In this document: positions 34,801-43,828 of the stretch, in pieces
Position numbering within the stretch: position 1 is the stretch's first letter
Layout: every line of letters starts with the position of its first letter
Origin: Sedimentisphaerales bacterium
Lineage (GTDB): Bacteria > Planctomycetota > Phycisphaerae > Sedimentisphaerales > Anaerobacaceae
Length of the DNA stretch: 64,000 nt
Direction of reading: 5' to 3'
NCBI GenBank assembly: GCA_016927855.1
Contig: JAFGLV010000045.1
Coordinates: 1 to 64,000 of the forward strand
The notes under the pieces: generated by a model
What the model was told of the DNA's origin: nothing
The model's input: the letters and a program-made list of their open reading frames with translations, nothing else
Database searches by the model: none
Position numbers and translations under genes: made by a program

Positions 34801-36813
34801 TCATTTCCCCTCATTTAAAAGCATATCCATGAACTGTTTCTCGTCGATCACGTCGACTCCCAGCGCACGTGCTTTGTCGAGCTTGCTGCCGGGGTCCTTG
34901 CCGGCCAGGACAAAGCTCGTCTTCTTGCTGACACTGCCGGAGGCCTTTCCTGCCGCCTGCCTGATGGCCTGCTCGGCCTGTTGCCGGGTGAAGTTCTCGA
35001 GCGCGCCGGTTACGACGACCGTCTTGCCTTCCAGGGCGCCGCTGCGCCGCCGGCGCGATTCGACCTGGGGTTGAACGCCGACGGCGAGCAGGTCGTCTAT
35101 GACGGCGCGCGAGCCGGTGCTGTGAAGGTAGGTATGAATGCTCTCGGCCATGACGGGACCGATCTGGTCGATGGCTTCCAATTGCTCCTGGCTGGCACCC
35201 AGGAGGGCCTCCAGCGAGCCGAAATGCTCAGCAAGGACCTGGCCAGATTGGCTACCGACATGGGGAATGCCCAGTGCCGCGAGGAAACGCCACAGCGGCC
35301 TAGTCCGGCTGGCCTCAATCCCGTCGAGCACGTTCTGGGCGCTCTTGTCGGCCATTCGCTCCAAGGCGACCAAGTCCTCCTTCTGGAGGCGATAGAGGTC
35401 GGCGAAGCTCTTTACCAGACCGCCATCGACCAACTGCTCGATCAGCGATGTGCCGAGGCGCTCGATGTCCATCTGGTCGCGCCCGGCGAAGTAGCGCAGG
35501 CGCTCCTTCAACTGACCCTGGCATTGGGGATTGCGGCAGCGAACGTACACTCCCGCTTCGTCCTTAGTCACGTGCGAGCCGCAGATGGGGCACTTCTTCG
35601 GGATGGGGAAAGTCTGAGCACCTTTAGGTCGCAGGTCTTTCTTGACCTCGACCACCTGCGGGATGATCTCGCCGGCCTTCTCGATCAGCACGGTGTCACC
35701 GGTGCGCACATCGAGCCGTTGCATCTCGTCGAAGTTGTGCAGGCTGGCCCGCTTGACGGTCGTACCGGAAAGCTGGACGGGTTTGAGGTTTGCTACTGGC
35801 GTAAGGATGCCGCTCTTGCCTACCTGGACCGCAATCGATTCGACCACGGTCTGGGCCCGCTCGGCGGGGAATTTGTAGGAGATACACCAACGCGGCGCCC
35901 GGCCGGTGGCGCCGAGGATGTCACGCTGGTCGAACCGGTTGATCTTGACGACCATGCCGTCGATCTGATAGTCGAGCCTGGTCCGCCTCTCGCTCCAACT
36001 CAGGCAGGTATCGATCACCTCGTCGATGTCACCGGCCCGTTCGATGTGAGGATTGACAGGCAGGCCCAGTTCCTTGAAGCGTTCGAGCGTCTGGAAGTGA
36101 TCGCCTGCCAGCGGCTGAGAGACCGCGCCGGTGGCGTAGGCAAAGAACGCCAGGTTTCGCGTCGCGGTGATGCGAGCGTCGAGCAATTTCAGCGAGCCGG
36201 CGGCGGCGTTGCGCGGGTTGGCGAAAGGCGGCTCGCCCGATTCGGCCCGCGCCTCGTTGAGCGCGGCGAACGACCGGGTCGGCATGTACGCCTCGCCGCG
36301 AACTTCCAGCACGCTCGGCACACGAGCGCCGTCGATGAGTGACAAGGGGACGGACTTGATGGTCCGCACGTTGGCGGTGACATCGTCGCCCACCTCGCCA
36401 TCTCCGCGCGTCGCGGCGGTAACGAGCCGACCGTCCTCGTAGCGCAGGCTGATCGCCAAGCCGTCGATCTTGGGTTCGACGACGTAACTGTAATCCGCGG
36501 TGTCCAACTGCTTTCGGACGCGCTCGTCGAAGGCGCGCAGCTCGTCGGCGTTGTAGGTGTTGTCCATGCTCAGCATGGGCACGGCGTGCCGGACCGTTGC
36601 GAAGCCTTCCAGAGGCCGACCGGAAACGCGCTGCGTCGGTGAGTCCGGGGTCACCAAGTCGGGGTGCTGTGCCTCCAGCGCCTTGAGCTGGGAGAATAGC
36701 TCATCGTACTGCTGGTCCGTGATCTCGGGCTGGCTGAGAACATAGTAGAGGTGGTCGTGCCGCCGGATTTCGCGCCGTAACTGTTCAATCCGTTTTTTGA
36801 CATCGCCAGCCAT
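34801..36813 (-). CDS. ligA: NAD-dependent DNA ligase
   Basis: The 670-residue protein has the complete LigA layout: the N-terminal NAD-binding Ia domain (HDHLYYVLSQPEITDQQYDELF), the adenylation domain with nucleophile Lys115 in EPKIDG, the OB fold, and a zinc finger (CPICGSHV...CRNPQCQG, near residues 410-430). Helix-hairpin-helix repeats and a C-terminal BRCT domain (GKTVVVTGALENFTRQQAEQAI) complete it. It seals nicks during replication and repair. An in-frame GTG lies two codons upstream. A -10-like TATAAT (minus strand, 36878-36883) lies about 65 bases upstream but lacks a clear -35. Confidence 0.97.
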   Translation of the reverse strand: MAGDVKKRIEQLRREIRRHDHLYYVLSQPEITDQQYDELFSQLKALEAQHPDLVTPDSPTQRVSGRPLEGFATVRHAVPMLSMDNTYNADELRAFDERVRKQLDTADYSYVVEPKIDGLAISLRYEDGRLVTAATRGDGEVGDDVTANVRTIKSVPLSLIDGARVPSVLEVRGEAYMPTRSFAALNEARAESGEPPFANPRNAAAGSLKLLDARITATRNLAFFAYATGAVSQPLAGDHFQTLERFKELGLPVNPHIERAGDIDEVIDTCLSWSERRTRLDYQIDGMVVKINRFDQRDILGATGRAPRWCISYKFPAERAQTVVESIAVQVGKSGILTPVANLKPVQLSGTTVKRASLHNFDEMQRLDVRTGDTVLIEKAGEIIPQVVEVKKDLRPKGAQTFPIPKKCPICGSHVTKDEAGVYVRCRNPQCQGQLKERLRYFAGRDQMDIERLGTSLIEQLVDGGLVKSFADLYRLQKEDLVALERMADKSAQNVLDGIEASRTRPLWRFLAALGIPHVGSQSGQVLAEHFGSLEALLGASQEQLEAIDQIGPVMAESIHTYLHSTGSRAVIDDLLAVGVQPQVESRRRRSGALEGKTVVVTGALENFTRQQAEQAIRQAAGKASGSVSKKTSFVLAGKDPGSKLDKARALGVDVIDEKQFMDMLLNEGK

Positions 36814-36954
36814 AGCCACCTACGCGCATCGCCCCGTCTGCCTGACACCGCCGTCTACCGCCCGAACGGTTGGGACCGGATTATAATCGACAGGCGGCGG
36901 CTCTCGCCACGATGAAATCCGATCGGATCGCTGTGCCGGCGGCGTGACGAGGAC

Positions 36955-36987
36955 AAAAAAGAACCGCCGCGACTGATGCGCGGCGGT
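36955..36987 (-). terminator. Rho-independent terminator after the lipoprotein gene
   Basis: On the minus strand ACCGCCGCG and CGCGGCGGT form a perfect 9-base stem with a 7-base loop. TC and six T residues follow. It ends transcription of the secretin-lipoprotein operon before ligA. Confidence 0.9.
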
Positions 36988-37072
36988 AATGTGGTACAAG
37001 ACCACCCTCCTCCGTCAAAACCGGTCAACGGGACGTCAACCGGATGCGGACTATGTATAGCGTTGTCGGCGC

Positions 37073-37534
37073 TTAGCGGCTCGGTCGCGAGGGGCCAACG
37101 CCCCAACCGCCGCGAGCCAGATTGTACACGTGGTTGCCTCGCGTACGCGAGGAGATCAGCACGTGGCCTCCGTGGACGCGCAGCAGTGCTTCAACCCGGT
37201 CCCTAACAAGGACCCGCGCAGCGCCCGACAAGAGCAAGGCATTGTGCAAATCCGCCCCGAGGTCGAGAACCTGCTGGTCGGTGAAGCCGATCCGCTTGGC
37301 GACGCGTACCACGTCGTCGGGGCTCAGATCGGCGACCTCCTGGCCGACCACGGGCTCGATCCTCAGCGCACTGCGGCTTCTCCTGACGGTGCTGGTGGCA
37401 GGGCTGCTCCGTTCCTGGCCCAACTCCGGCCACTCGACGGGCCGGGCCTGGCAGCCTGTCAGCGCCAGAGCCGCCGGGATCAGCAGCACAACCCTAACCG
37501 CCACAGCCAGAATGTATCGTGGTTCTAACCGCAC
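37073..37534 (-). CDS. Small lipoprotein following the secretin gene
   Basis: The 153-residue protein has a lipoprotein signal with lipobox ALTGC (Cys about residue 28). The mature part is mainly helical and basic, with SPDDVVRVAKRIGFTDQQVLDL in the middle. I do not recognise the family. It starts 26 bases after the secretin stop codon on the same strand and precedes the terminator at 36955, so it is the last gene of that operon. A pilotin-like helper, which guides secretins to the outer membrane, would fit this position, but this is inference from context only. Confidence 0.65.
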   Translation of the reverse strand: MRLEPRYILAVAVRVVLLIPAALALTGCQARPVEWPELGQERSSPATSTVRRSRSALRIEPVVGQEVADLSPDDVVRVAKRIGFTDQQVLDLGADLHNALLLSGAARVLVRDRVEALLRVHGGHVLISSRTRGNHVYNLARGGWGVGPSRPSR

Positions 37535-37560
37535 AGTTCACCTGCCCCTTGGCGGTCCGC

Positions 37561-40500
37561 TCAATACCCGTTCTGATTGGCGAGACTGCGCCTGAGCTGC
37601 TCTGTGTAATCGGGCGTGGCCGGTACCGCCGAAGTTCTCTGTTCCATCGTGCTCTGCGGCGCCACCGCCGGCTGGTACGAATCACGTGCCAGGTACGCCG
37701 TGACAAACACCGCGACCTCCTTCGTGGCCTGGTCCTCGTCGGTATTGCGGAACAGCCCTCCCAGCAGAGGCAGGTTGCTCAGCCCAGGCACGCGTTTCTC
37801 GGTCTTCTTCGAGCGGGTCTCGGTCAAGCCGGCCACTGCCACCGTGCCGCCGTCGGAGACCGTCGCGCTGCTGCGCGTCGTCCGGCGCGTCACCCTGGGC
37901 AGGTCGGTGCCCTGTCCGCGCGGGATGCTCTCGCTGACTTCCACCGCCAGTTCCAGCATGATGTCGTTGTTATCCATGATGCGCGGCGTGATGCTCAGCG
38001 TTGTTCCCGACGTAACCGTCACGAACTCCGACTGCACGTAGAAGTTCGAGGTCTGAGGGCCGCTGAGTACGTAGTGGTCTTCGATCACATTGCGGATCTC
38101 CGACTGCTTGCCGTCCATGGCTAGGACCTGCGGATTGGAAACGATGTCCGCCTGGCCGTTCTGTTCCAGCAGGTTCAAGGCCATCAGCAGTGAATCCGTG
38201 AAGGTCCGATCGGGCGAGTATCCCACTTGAATGCCGTAAGGCCAGCTCGTGCTGACGTCGCCGATGGCCTTGTCGCCGTCGAGGAACGAGTCAGTGAAAA
38301 TGCCGGCGCGAATCTGCGGGAAGCTCCACTCGATCCCCATGTTCAGCAGGTTGCTGCTTTCCATGACGACCACGCGGGCATCGAGCAGCACCTGCCGCGG
38401 ACGGATATCGAGCTGCTTGAGGTTGGCCACGATGCGGTTGGCCATGGCCGGAGGCGCCGTGACCGTCACGATGTGTGAGTTCGGGTCCGAGTCGGCCATG
38501 ACATATTTGTCGAAGGCGCCGGACAGAAGCTGCTTGGCCCTCAACGGGGTAACCCAGTTCAGATAGACCGTACGGGTCTCTGTAACGGCGTGGAATCCGC
38601 TCGGATACGTGACGGCCGTGGCTTCCGGTTCGATGGCCATGCCGCTGGCCACCAGGAAATGAGACCCCTGGTTCATCGCGACATACGGGGTGCCGTCCAG
38701 CACAATGTCTAAAGCGGTCCTCAGCGGCACCGCATCCAATTCGGCGTAAACCGAGCCGGTGACGGTCTCGTCTGTGACGATGACGACGCCCGCGGTCGAG
38801 GCAATCAGCGGCAGGACTTCATCCCGCAAATCCTGGCCCAGGAAAGTCTGGGTGATCGGACGATAGACCAGGTAGAAGTCGCCTTGTTTCTTGAACTTGT
38901 ATTCACCCTGCAGGACAGCCTCCAGCGCCGACTCCAGCGGCATGCGGGGCATGTTCAAGTTCACCGCGGTGACGCCGGGTTTGACCGACTCGTCTCCCGC
39001 GATGGGAATACCCGCCTCCATGCCGAGCTGCTTCAGGACGGTCACCAGATCCTGCTGGACGAACGTACCGCTGACGAGCGGACCCGCGGGCGCCTGGGCT
39101 GGCGGCATCGAGGGGATCGTCACATCTTGGCCCTGCTCCGGCTGAGTCAGACGACCCGTCCGCAGCGTCTCCATCTCGCGGCGCAACGCTTCGATCTCCT
39201 GCCGGAGACGCTCCTGCTCGATTTGGGCCGGCGTCAGAGGTCCTGTCGTCGTGCCATCCGGTGTCGTCTCTCGAGGCGTCGGGGTCGGCGTCGTCTCTCG
39301 TGGCGTCGGGGTCGGCGTCGTCTCACGCGGCGTCGGGACCGGTGTCGTCTCTCGCGGCGTCGGGGCCGGCGTGGTGCGCGTCCTGTCGGTGTCCTCGGTC
39401 ACATTCGTGTAGAACCTGCGGTCGTCGGCGATGGTGATATTCCATCCGGGCTTCGTCGCGGTCAGTTCACCGGACCAGCCGTAAGGCACCTGGACGGTAA
39501 ATACGCCTTTGCCATCCGTCTTGGCGGTGTAGGAACCGGGTTCGGCGGTGATGACCACGTCTCCAAACGGCTCGCCGCCAAAGACGATGCTGTCTGTGAT
39601 GGACATCATTTTGGGCTTGGCGATGAAGCCGTTGTTGGGACTGTCCAGGATGATCGGCCCGACTTCTTTGCTCTCCGGGACGAAAGTATAGCCCGCCTTG
39701 TCGGGTGTGAGTTTGCCCCTCCAGTTGTGATCGACCACCAGGCTGTACCGGCCGTCGGCGTCGGTCGTCGCGGCGCCGTTGAGGACATCGGTGGCATAGA
39801 CCACCACGTCAGCGACAGGCTGGCCGCGGTCGTCGGTAATGCGACCGCCCACGGCGTACTGCTTGATTCTATGGAGATAGTGCTCGCTCGTCATATCCGA
39901 GGAGACCTGGGCATAGTCCCGGCTCTCCGGCTCGAACGTGTAGCCCGTTTTCTTGGGCGTGACCTTGCCGCTGAACTCGAATCCCACCTTGGCGGTGTAG
40001 GAGCCGTCCTGGCCTGAGTAGACCGGTCGGCCCGGCTGGCCCAGACCATCCATCAGCACCTGGGGCAAGCCCACGTTGCCGGAAATCGTGTACGTAATCG
40101 GTGTACCGGTATAGTTCTGATTGGTCTGCTCCATCGTCAACTGGTTATACGTCTGACTGGGCGGCTGGAAGGCGATGCCCCGCTTGACGGGCGTAACGGT
40201 GCCCGACCAGCCCCAGTCCACCTGGGCGCGGTAGAACCCCGTCTGGTCGCTGACCACCGGGTCGGGGAATCCCTCCATCTGCACGCCGGGCATACCCACG
40301 CGGCCTGAGATCATTAGCCTGATAACTGTACCGCTGAAGTTCTGCTGGTCGGCATCCGCCGTGACCTTGGCATAATCCTTGGAGGGCGGCGAGAAAATAT
40401 AGCCAGGCAGGGAAGGCTTGACCGTGCCTTTCCAACCGTAGGGGACGATAGCCATATAGTAGCCATTGCCATCGGTCATGGTCGGGTCGGGGAATCCCTC

Positions 40501-41331
40501 CATCGTCACACCCGGCAGACCGGCGGTCCCGGATATCCGGTACGTGAATACCTCCGCGCCATAGTGCTCTGTAGTCATGTCCACCATGACCTGGCTGTAG
40601 GCGCGCGTTTCCGGAGTGAAAGTGTACCCTTCCTTCGTGGGCTTGACCGTTCCTTCCCAATTGTAGGGCACGTCCGCGCTGTAGTTGCCGTCCTGGTCCG
40701 AGGTCGGCTCGCCGAACAGGCCGGCCATCTTGACCCCTGGAGCGCCGACGTTGCCGGCGATCTTGAACGTCAACTCGACCGGCTTGAAAGTAATCGACTC
40801 GTCCTTCTTGACCTCGGTCAGCGCCATACTGGGCGGCTCGAACCGGTAGCCCGCCAGGTCGGGGACAATCGTGAGGGTCGAACCGAACGGCACGACGACA
40901 CTGTAGCGCCCCGTCTCTTCAGTTATCGGATCACCTGGCAGACCGATCAGCTTGACTCCGCTTCGTCCGACTGAGCAGGTGATCGTATAGGTCAGCAGCG
41001 TCGCCACATAGTCCTGTTCGGTCTGGTTGGCCTTCACCTTGTCGTATTTGATCTGGGTGGGCTCGAACGTGTAGCCGGAACGGGTCGGGATGACGGTGCC
41101 GCTCCAGTCGTAGTCGACCTGGGCGGTGTAGACGCCGTTTTCATCGGTTTGCGGCGCGCCGGGCAGTCCCTGCATCGTCACGTTCGGCAAGCCGACGCTG
41201 CCCGTGATGGTGAACTGCTGTCGCGTTATCGTGTAGCCACCCTGGGCATGGGTATCCGGTGGGAACCCGAATACCATGCAGAGCGCCAGCACTCCGCCCG
41301 ATAAAACCCTACCGATACGTTTCCTTGCCAT
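37561..41331 (-). CDS. Giant secretin with eight N-terminal Ig-like repeats
   Basis: The 1256-residue protein has a signal peptide (1-29). About eight beta-sandwich repeats of about 75 residues follow (35-640), each with a G-x-V-G-L-P opening and a GYTFxPxxxxY closing motif. Next come a TP-repeat linker (about 650-690), a short coiled coil (EQERLRQEIEALRREMETLR), an STN-like domain (about 760-830, QQDLVTVLKQLGM), and a secretin core. The core's C-terminus has ADIVSNPQVLAMDGKQSEI and VPGLSNLPLLGGLFRNT. Secretins form outer-membrane rings for type II secretion or type IV pili. The repeats are not part of the usual family and are likely surface- or periplasm-exposed stalks. The upstream neighbour is the PapD/DUF916-like protein. 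No ATPase or platform gene is nearby. Confidence 0.9.
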   Translation of the reverse strand: MARKRIGRVLSGGVLALCMVFGFPPDTHAQGGYTITRQQFTITGSVGLPNVTMQGLPGAPQTDENGVYTAQVDYDWSGTVIPTRSGYTFEPTQIKYDKVKANQTEQDYVATLLTYTITCSVGRSGVKLIGLPGDPITEETGRYSVVVPFGSTLTIVPDLAGYRFEPPSMALTEVKKDESITFKPVELTFKIAGNVGAPGVKMAGLFGEPTSDQDGNYSADVPYNWEGTVKPTKEGYTFTPETRAYSQVMVDMTTEHYGAEVFTYRISGTAGLPGVTMEGFPDPTMTDGNGYYMAIVPYGWKGTVKPSLPGYIFSPPSKDYAKVTADADQQNFSGTVIRLMISGRVGMPGVQMEGFPDPVVSDQTGFYRAQVDWGWSGTVTPVKRGIAFQPPSQTYNQLTMEQTNQNYTGTPITYTISGNVGLPQVLMDGLGQPGRPVYSGQDGSYTAKVGFEFSGKVTPKKTGYTFEPESRDYAQVSSDMTSEHYLHRIKQYAVGGRITDDRGQPVADVVVYATDVLNGAATTDADGRYSLVVDHNWRGKLTPDKAGYTFVPESKEVGPIILDSPNNGFIAKPKMMSITDSIVFGGEPFGDVVITAEPGSYTAKTDGKGVFTVQVPYGWSGELTATKPGWNITIADDRRFYTNVTEDTDRTRTTPAPTPRETTPVPTPRETTPTPTPRETTPTPTPRETTPDGTTTGPLTPAQIEQERLRQEIEALRREMETLRTGRLTQPEQGQDVTIPSMPPAQAPAGPLVSGTFVQQDLVTVLKQLGMEAGIPIAGDESVKPGVTAVNLNMPRMPLESALEAVLQGEYKFKKQGDFYLVYRPITQTFLGQDLRDEVLPLIASTAGVVIVTDETVTGSVYAELDAVPLRTALDIVLDGTPYVAMNQGSHFLVASGMAIEPEATAVTYPSGFHAVTETRTVYLNWVTPLRAKQLLSGAFDKYVMADSDPNSHIVTVTAPPAMANRIVANLKQLDIRPRQVLLDARVVVMESSNLLNMGIEWSFPQIRAGIFTDSFLDGDKAIGDVSTSWPYGIQVGYSPDRTFTDSLLMALNLLEQNGQADIVSNPQVLAMDGKQSEIRNVIEDHYVLSGPQTSNFYVQSEFVTVTSGTTLSITPRIMDNNDIMLELAVEVSESIPRGQGTDLPRVTRRTTRSSATVSDGGTVAVAGLTETRSKKTEKRVPGLSNLPLLGGLFRNTDEDQATKEVAVFVTAYLARDSYQPAVAPQSTMEQRTSAVPATPDYTEQLRRSLANQNGY
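39264..39373. repeat. 27-base tandem repeats coding for the TP linker
   Basis: Four near-identical 27-base units code for ETTPTPTPR-type nonapeptides in the secretin linker. The units differ at a few third positions and at single Pro-Thr-Ala-Val steps. Such arrays vary in copy number by slippage and can change linker length. Confidence 0.8.
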
Positions 41332-41439
41332 AGGTCAACGTCCCTTTCTCCAGCCGTAATTACGCCATCCCACGGCCTTCCAACAACTATCGGCAATCCC
41401 GCGCCCTGCTTTAAGCAAAAACCACCCCCCTGCGGCCTG

Positions 41440-43230
41440 CTACAATTTGATCTCGACCACGCCTCCGACAGCATCCATCTCCAGCTCGCGCAACGACTTG
41501 ACGCCCCCTTCCTCGACCACTTCGAACCCTCGTTGCTGCTGGGCGTTGCCCTCCTGCAGGGCGTTGCCTTGCTCGTCGTGCGTGAGGATCACGCCCAGAC
41601 GGTATCGCCCGACGGGGAACGTACTGACGTCCAACACTCCGGAGAACATCCGGTGCTCCATGGGAAGCATCGGGCCGAACGACTTGTAGACGTCACTGGT
41701 CATCTCGAACCGTGTCATCTCGACATCGTCGGGTAGAGGCGTCCTGACCACCGCTCGACAGCGAGGTAAGATGCGCGTGGTTCCCAGATTGACGCCTTGC
41801 GCCACGACCAGGTAGCGAGAAGCCGTCGTCTCAGCGGAGAACGTCACTTGTGTAAGCTCGACCCGAGGTGTGACCTGCGCCCGGTTGTTTTCCACGTAGA
41901 TACGCCCCGTGGTCGTTCCGGCATCCTGGCCATCGGGGAAGACGGCCCGCAGCTTGACCTGCGCGAAGTACTGGGGCAGGTTCGTCGCGTTCTCCGGGAT
42001 ATCGCACTGGACCATCACGTATTGTCGCCGGTAACCGGTCAAGGTGAATTTCGACGGCTGGAACGACAGCCACTTGCTGCAATCGAAGTGCTCGCCGCGC
42101 AGGATTCGTCCCTGCTCGTCGGCAGGCAAGCCCGCCGCGACCATATGGTCGGGCAAGGCGGCGCTCATGTCGACCACGACGGTCTCTTCCGACGCATTGA
42201 AGACAACGAGGTTCTTCATGCCCACCCGGCCCGGCGCTGCCGGGACAACCAACTCAATCGGATCCAGGTCCAAGGCCGCGTCCGAGGGCAGGTTCCCCAG
42301 AGCACGCATGTCGCCCTCAAACATGAGCTGCTTGTCCAGTTGGTCCGTCACGCGGCCGTCCGCGTACAGAAACCCTTGAACCTGGTACTCACCCTTCGAC
42401 AGCGGCCGGCCCACGTCGATAGCCAGGTTCAACGTCACGCCAGGGATAATGCCCAGGTCGCCCTCCGCCGGGATTCTCTGTTCTGTGATCCGGCGCCAGT
42501 GACCTCCCAACTTCTTCGAAATCCGAACCATCGCCTCGAGACGAGAAAAGGTCAGGCCCGCGTTGCGGATCGTCATGGTCGCCAGGCTGGCAGGGTTCGT
42601 CGTTGCCGTCTGACGCTGAAAGGTCAGCCCGACGTCTTCGACCGAGATTCTCTGCGGTAGCGCGCGACCTCGGACCTTGACGATGACAGGAATGAGAAAC
42701 TCCAGGTCCATGCCGGCGCTCCAACCCTGCACGGCGCCCGGCCTGGGCTGCATCGAGGCAATGATCGCTGCAAAGTAGTATCCCGACACGCCGCGCGGCA
42801 CCGTGATCTGCACTCGCGCCGGCGCTCTCTGACCCGGAGGCAGATTGACCGACGACTGCTGCAGCAACAGCCAAGAGCGACAACTGTAGGCGCCTACCTT
42901 GTCGGCGTTCGGGTCGTCGACCTCGATGCGCCTCCACACTCCGTCGGCGCCCTGGGTCAGGTCCACCAGCTTCAGGTCCACGACCTGCGGCTCGTCCAGG
43001 GTGTTGTCGATCGAAATGGACGCCGTCTGCTGCCGCCCCGGCGACATTTCCACGCTGACCTTCATGGGGTTGACCAGGAACTGGCCGAAGGCCGAGCCGC
43101 CGGCCGAAAGGACCAGACAGGCAACCCCGATAATACGTGCCAAGGGTCTACCGGTAAGGCCTAACGAGGTGTGCGCGCGACGCTCTGAAAGGTTCGAGGG
43201 ACTTTCCACAAATTGACTTCCAAATGCCAT
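41440..43230 (-). CDS. Exported PapD/DUF916-like beta-sandwich protein
   Basis: The 596-residue protein has an N-terminal segment, then a membrane signal (about residues 30-50, IIGVACLVLSAGGSAFGQ). Its first 150 mature residues (FLVNPMKVSVEMSPGRQQTASISIDN..., SWLLLQQSSVNLPPGQRAPARVQITVP, GYYFAAI) have the strand pattern of fimbrial chaperones and DUF916 proteins: opening strand, PPGQ loop, G-x-Y-x-A strand. Four further beta domains follow. ATG 43230 has GGAG 7 bases upstream. It lies 108 bases before the secretin gene on the same strand and shares the promoter at 43457. It probably shields or anchors exported subunits (inference). Confidence 0.6.
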   Translation of the reverse strand: MAFGSQFVESPSNLSERRAHTSLGLTGRPLARIIGVACLVLSAGGSAFGQFLVNPMKVSVEMSPGRQQTASISIDNTLDEPQVVDLKLVDLTQGADGVWRRIEVDDPNADKVGAYSCRSWLLLQQSSVNLPPGQRAPARVQITVPRGVSGYYFAAIIASMQPRPGAVQGWSAGMDLEFLIPVIVKVRGRALPQRISVEDVGLTFQRQTATTNPASLATMTIRNAGLTFSRLEAMVRISKKLGGHWRRITEQRIPAEGDLGIIPGVTLNLAIDVGRPLSKGEYQVQGFLYADGRVTDQLDKQLMFEGDMRALGNLPSDAALDLDPIELVVPAAPGRVGMKNLVVFNASEETVVVDMSAALPDHMVAAGLPADEQGRILRGEHFDCSKWLSFQPSKFTLTGYRRQYVMVQCDIPENATNLPQYFAQVKLRAVFPDGQDAGTTTGRIYVENNRAQVTPRVELTQVTFSAETTASRYLVVAQGVNLGTTRILPRCRAVVRTPLPDDVEMTRFEMTSDVYKSFGPMLPMEHRMFSGVLDVSTFPVGRYRLGVILTHDEQGNALQEGNAQQQRGFEVVEEGGVKSLRELEMDAVGGVVEIKL

Positions 43231-43456
43231 GACTACACTCCGTCTCCCAAGCTGATCTCGATCACTGTTTCCCGACACGTGGTCGCAGAAGCCGGTCTTC
43301 TGTCATTTTTGCGGTTTTTCACCTCTTCGGCATTCCAAATGAGACACTTGTTCGATTTCTCGCGATTTCCCGATGAAGCACCCCCATCCTAGAGTTCCGC
43401 CTCCCCTCAGGATTCCTCTGGGGGACCCTGAAGATTGCCCTATTAGGATAGAGGTG

Positions 43457-43485
43457 ATATTAGCATATTTTGCCCAACTTGTCAA
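43457..43485 (-). promoter_or_regulatory. Strong sigma70-like promoter for the chaperone-like/secretin operon
   Basis: On the minus strand a consensus TTGACA is followed by exactly 17 bases and TAATAT. The predicted start point is near 43450, which leaves a leader of about 220 bases before ATG 43230. Confidence 0.75.
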
Positions 43486-43510
43486 TGCCTAACTTGCCCA
43501 CCCTAACAAA

Positions 43511-43539
43511 TTTACCGCGTTTTACTGACGTCATATAAT
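43511..43539 (+). promoter_or_regulatory. Plus-strand sigma70-like promoter without a gene
   Basis: TTTACC and a consensus TATAAT are separated by 17 bases. The transcript would start near 43546 and run into the hairpin at 43694-43731. No convincing protein frame follows, so a small RNA is possible. Confidence 0.4.
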
Positions 43540-43693
43540 ATGGAAGGTCTATACCCAGTGGACGCGACAGAACAGCCAAATGAACGCAGTTCGCACCGCC
43601 GATTCTCCGCTCACCTCCGCCATCAGACGGAAACACCAGTCCTTTGACCGGTTACGGGGCCGCCCGCCGACAGCGCGTCCCCACAAACAGAAG

Positions 43694-43731
43694 AAGGGGA
43701 GAGACGGACTTGTGCATCCATCTCTCCCCTT
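43694..43731 (-). terminator. Hairpin terminator after the small exported protein gene
   Basis: AAGGGGAGAGA and TCTCTCCCCTT form a perfect 11-base stem with a 16-base loop. On the minus strand the stem is followed by CTTCTGTTTG, a weak U-rich tail. It lies about 100 bases after the stop codon at 43829. Confidence 0.65.
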
Positions 43732-43828
43732 GACATACTGCTGCTGGGCAGCTTGACGCTTCGGTCAGCTCAGGCCCCAAGGAGGGACCGAAGGACCTCC
43801 GCGTCCCCGCACCGAAGGTGCCGCCGTG

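Larger units (their letters stand above)
43231..43828. other. Intergenic region with two opposing promoters and a hairpin
   Basis: A 598-base region contains the minus-strand promoter at 43457-43485, the plus-strand promoter at 43511-43539, and a strong hairpin at 43694-43731. The A/T-rich core (43440-43550) contrasts with the GC-rich flanks. The plus-strand transcript would cover no convincing gene. The longest frame of a plausible start, at 43540, has only 35 codons. Confidence 0.5.

Noticed and set aside
33684-34814. FMN riboswitch controlling ribD
   Set aside because: ribD starts within two bases of the ligA stop codon, so there is no room for a separate leader.
34981-36342. Long plus-strand open frame opposite ligA
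   Set aside because: It is antisense to a complete NAD-dependent ligase and has no domain.
39264-39373. Possible CRISPR array
   Set aside because: The units are directly adjacent, without unique spacers, and encode a TP-rich linker in frame.
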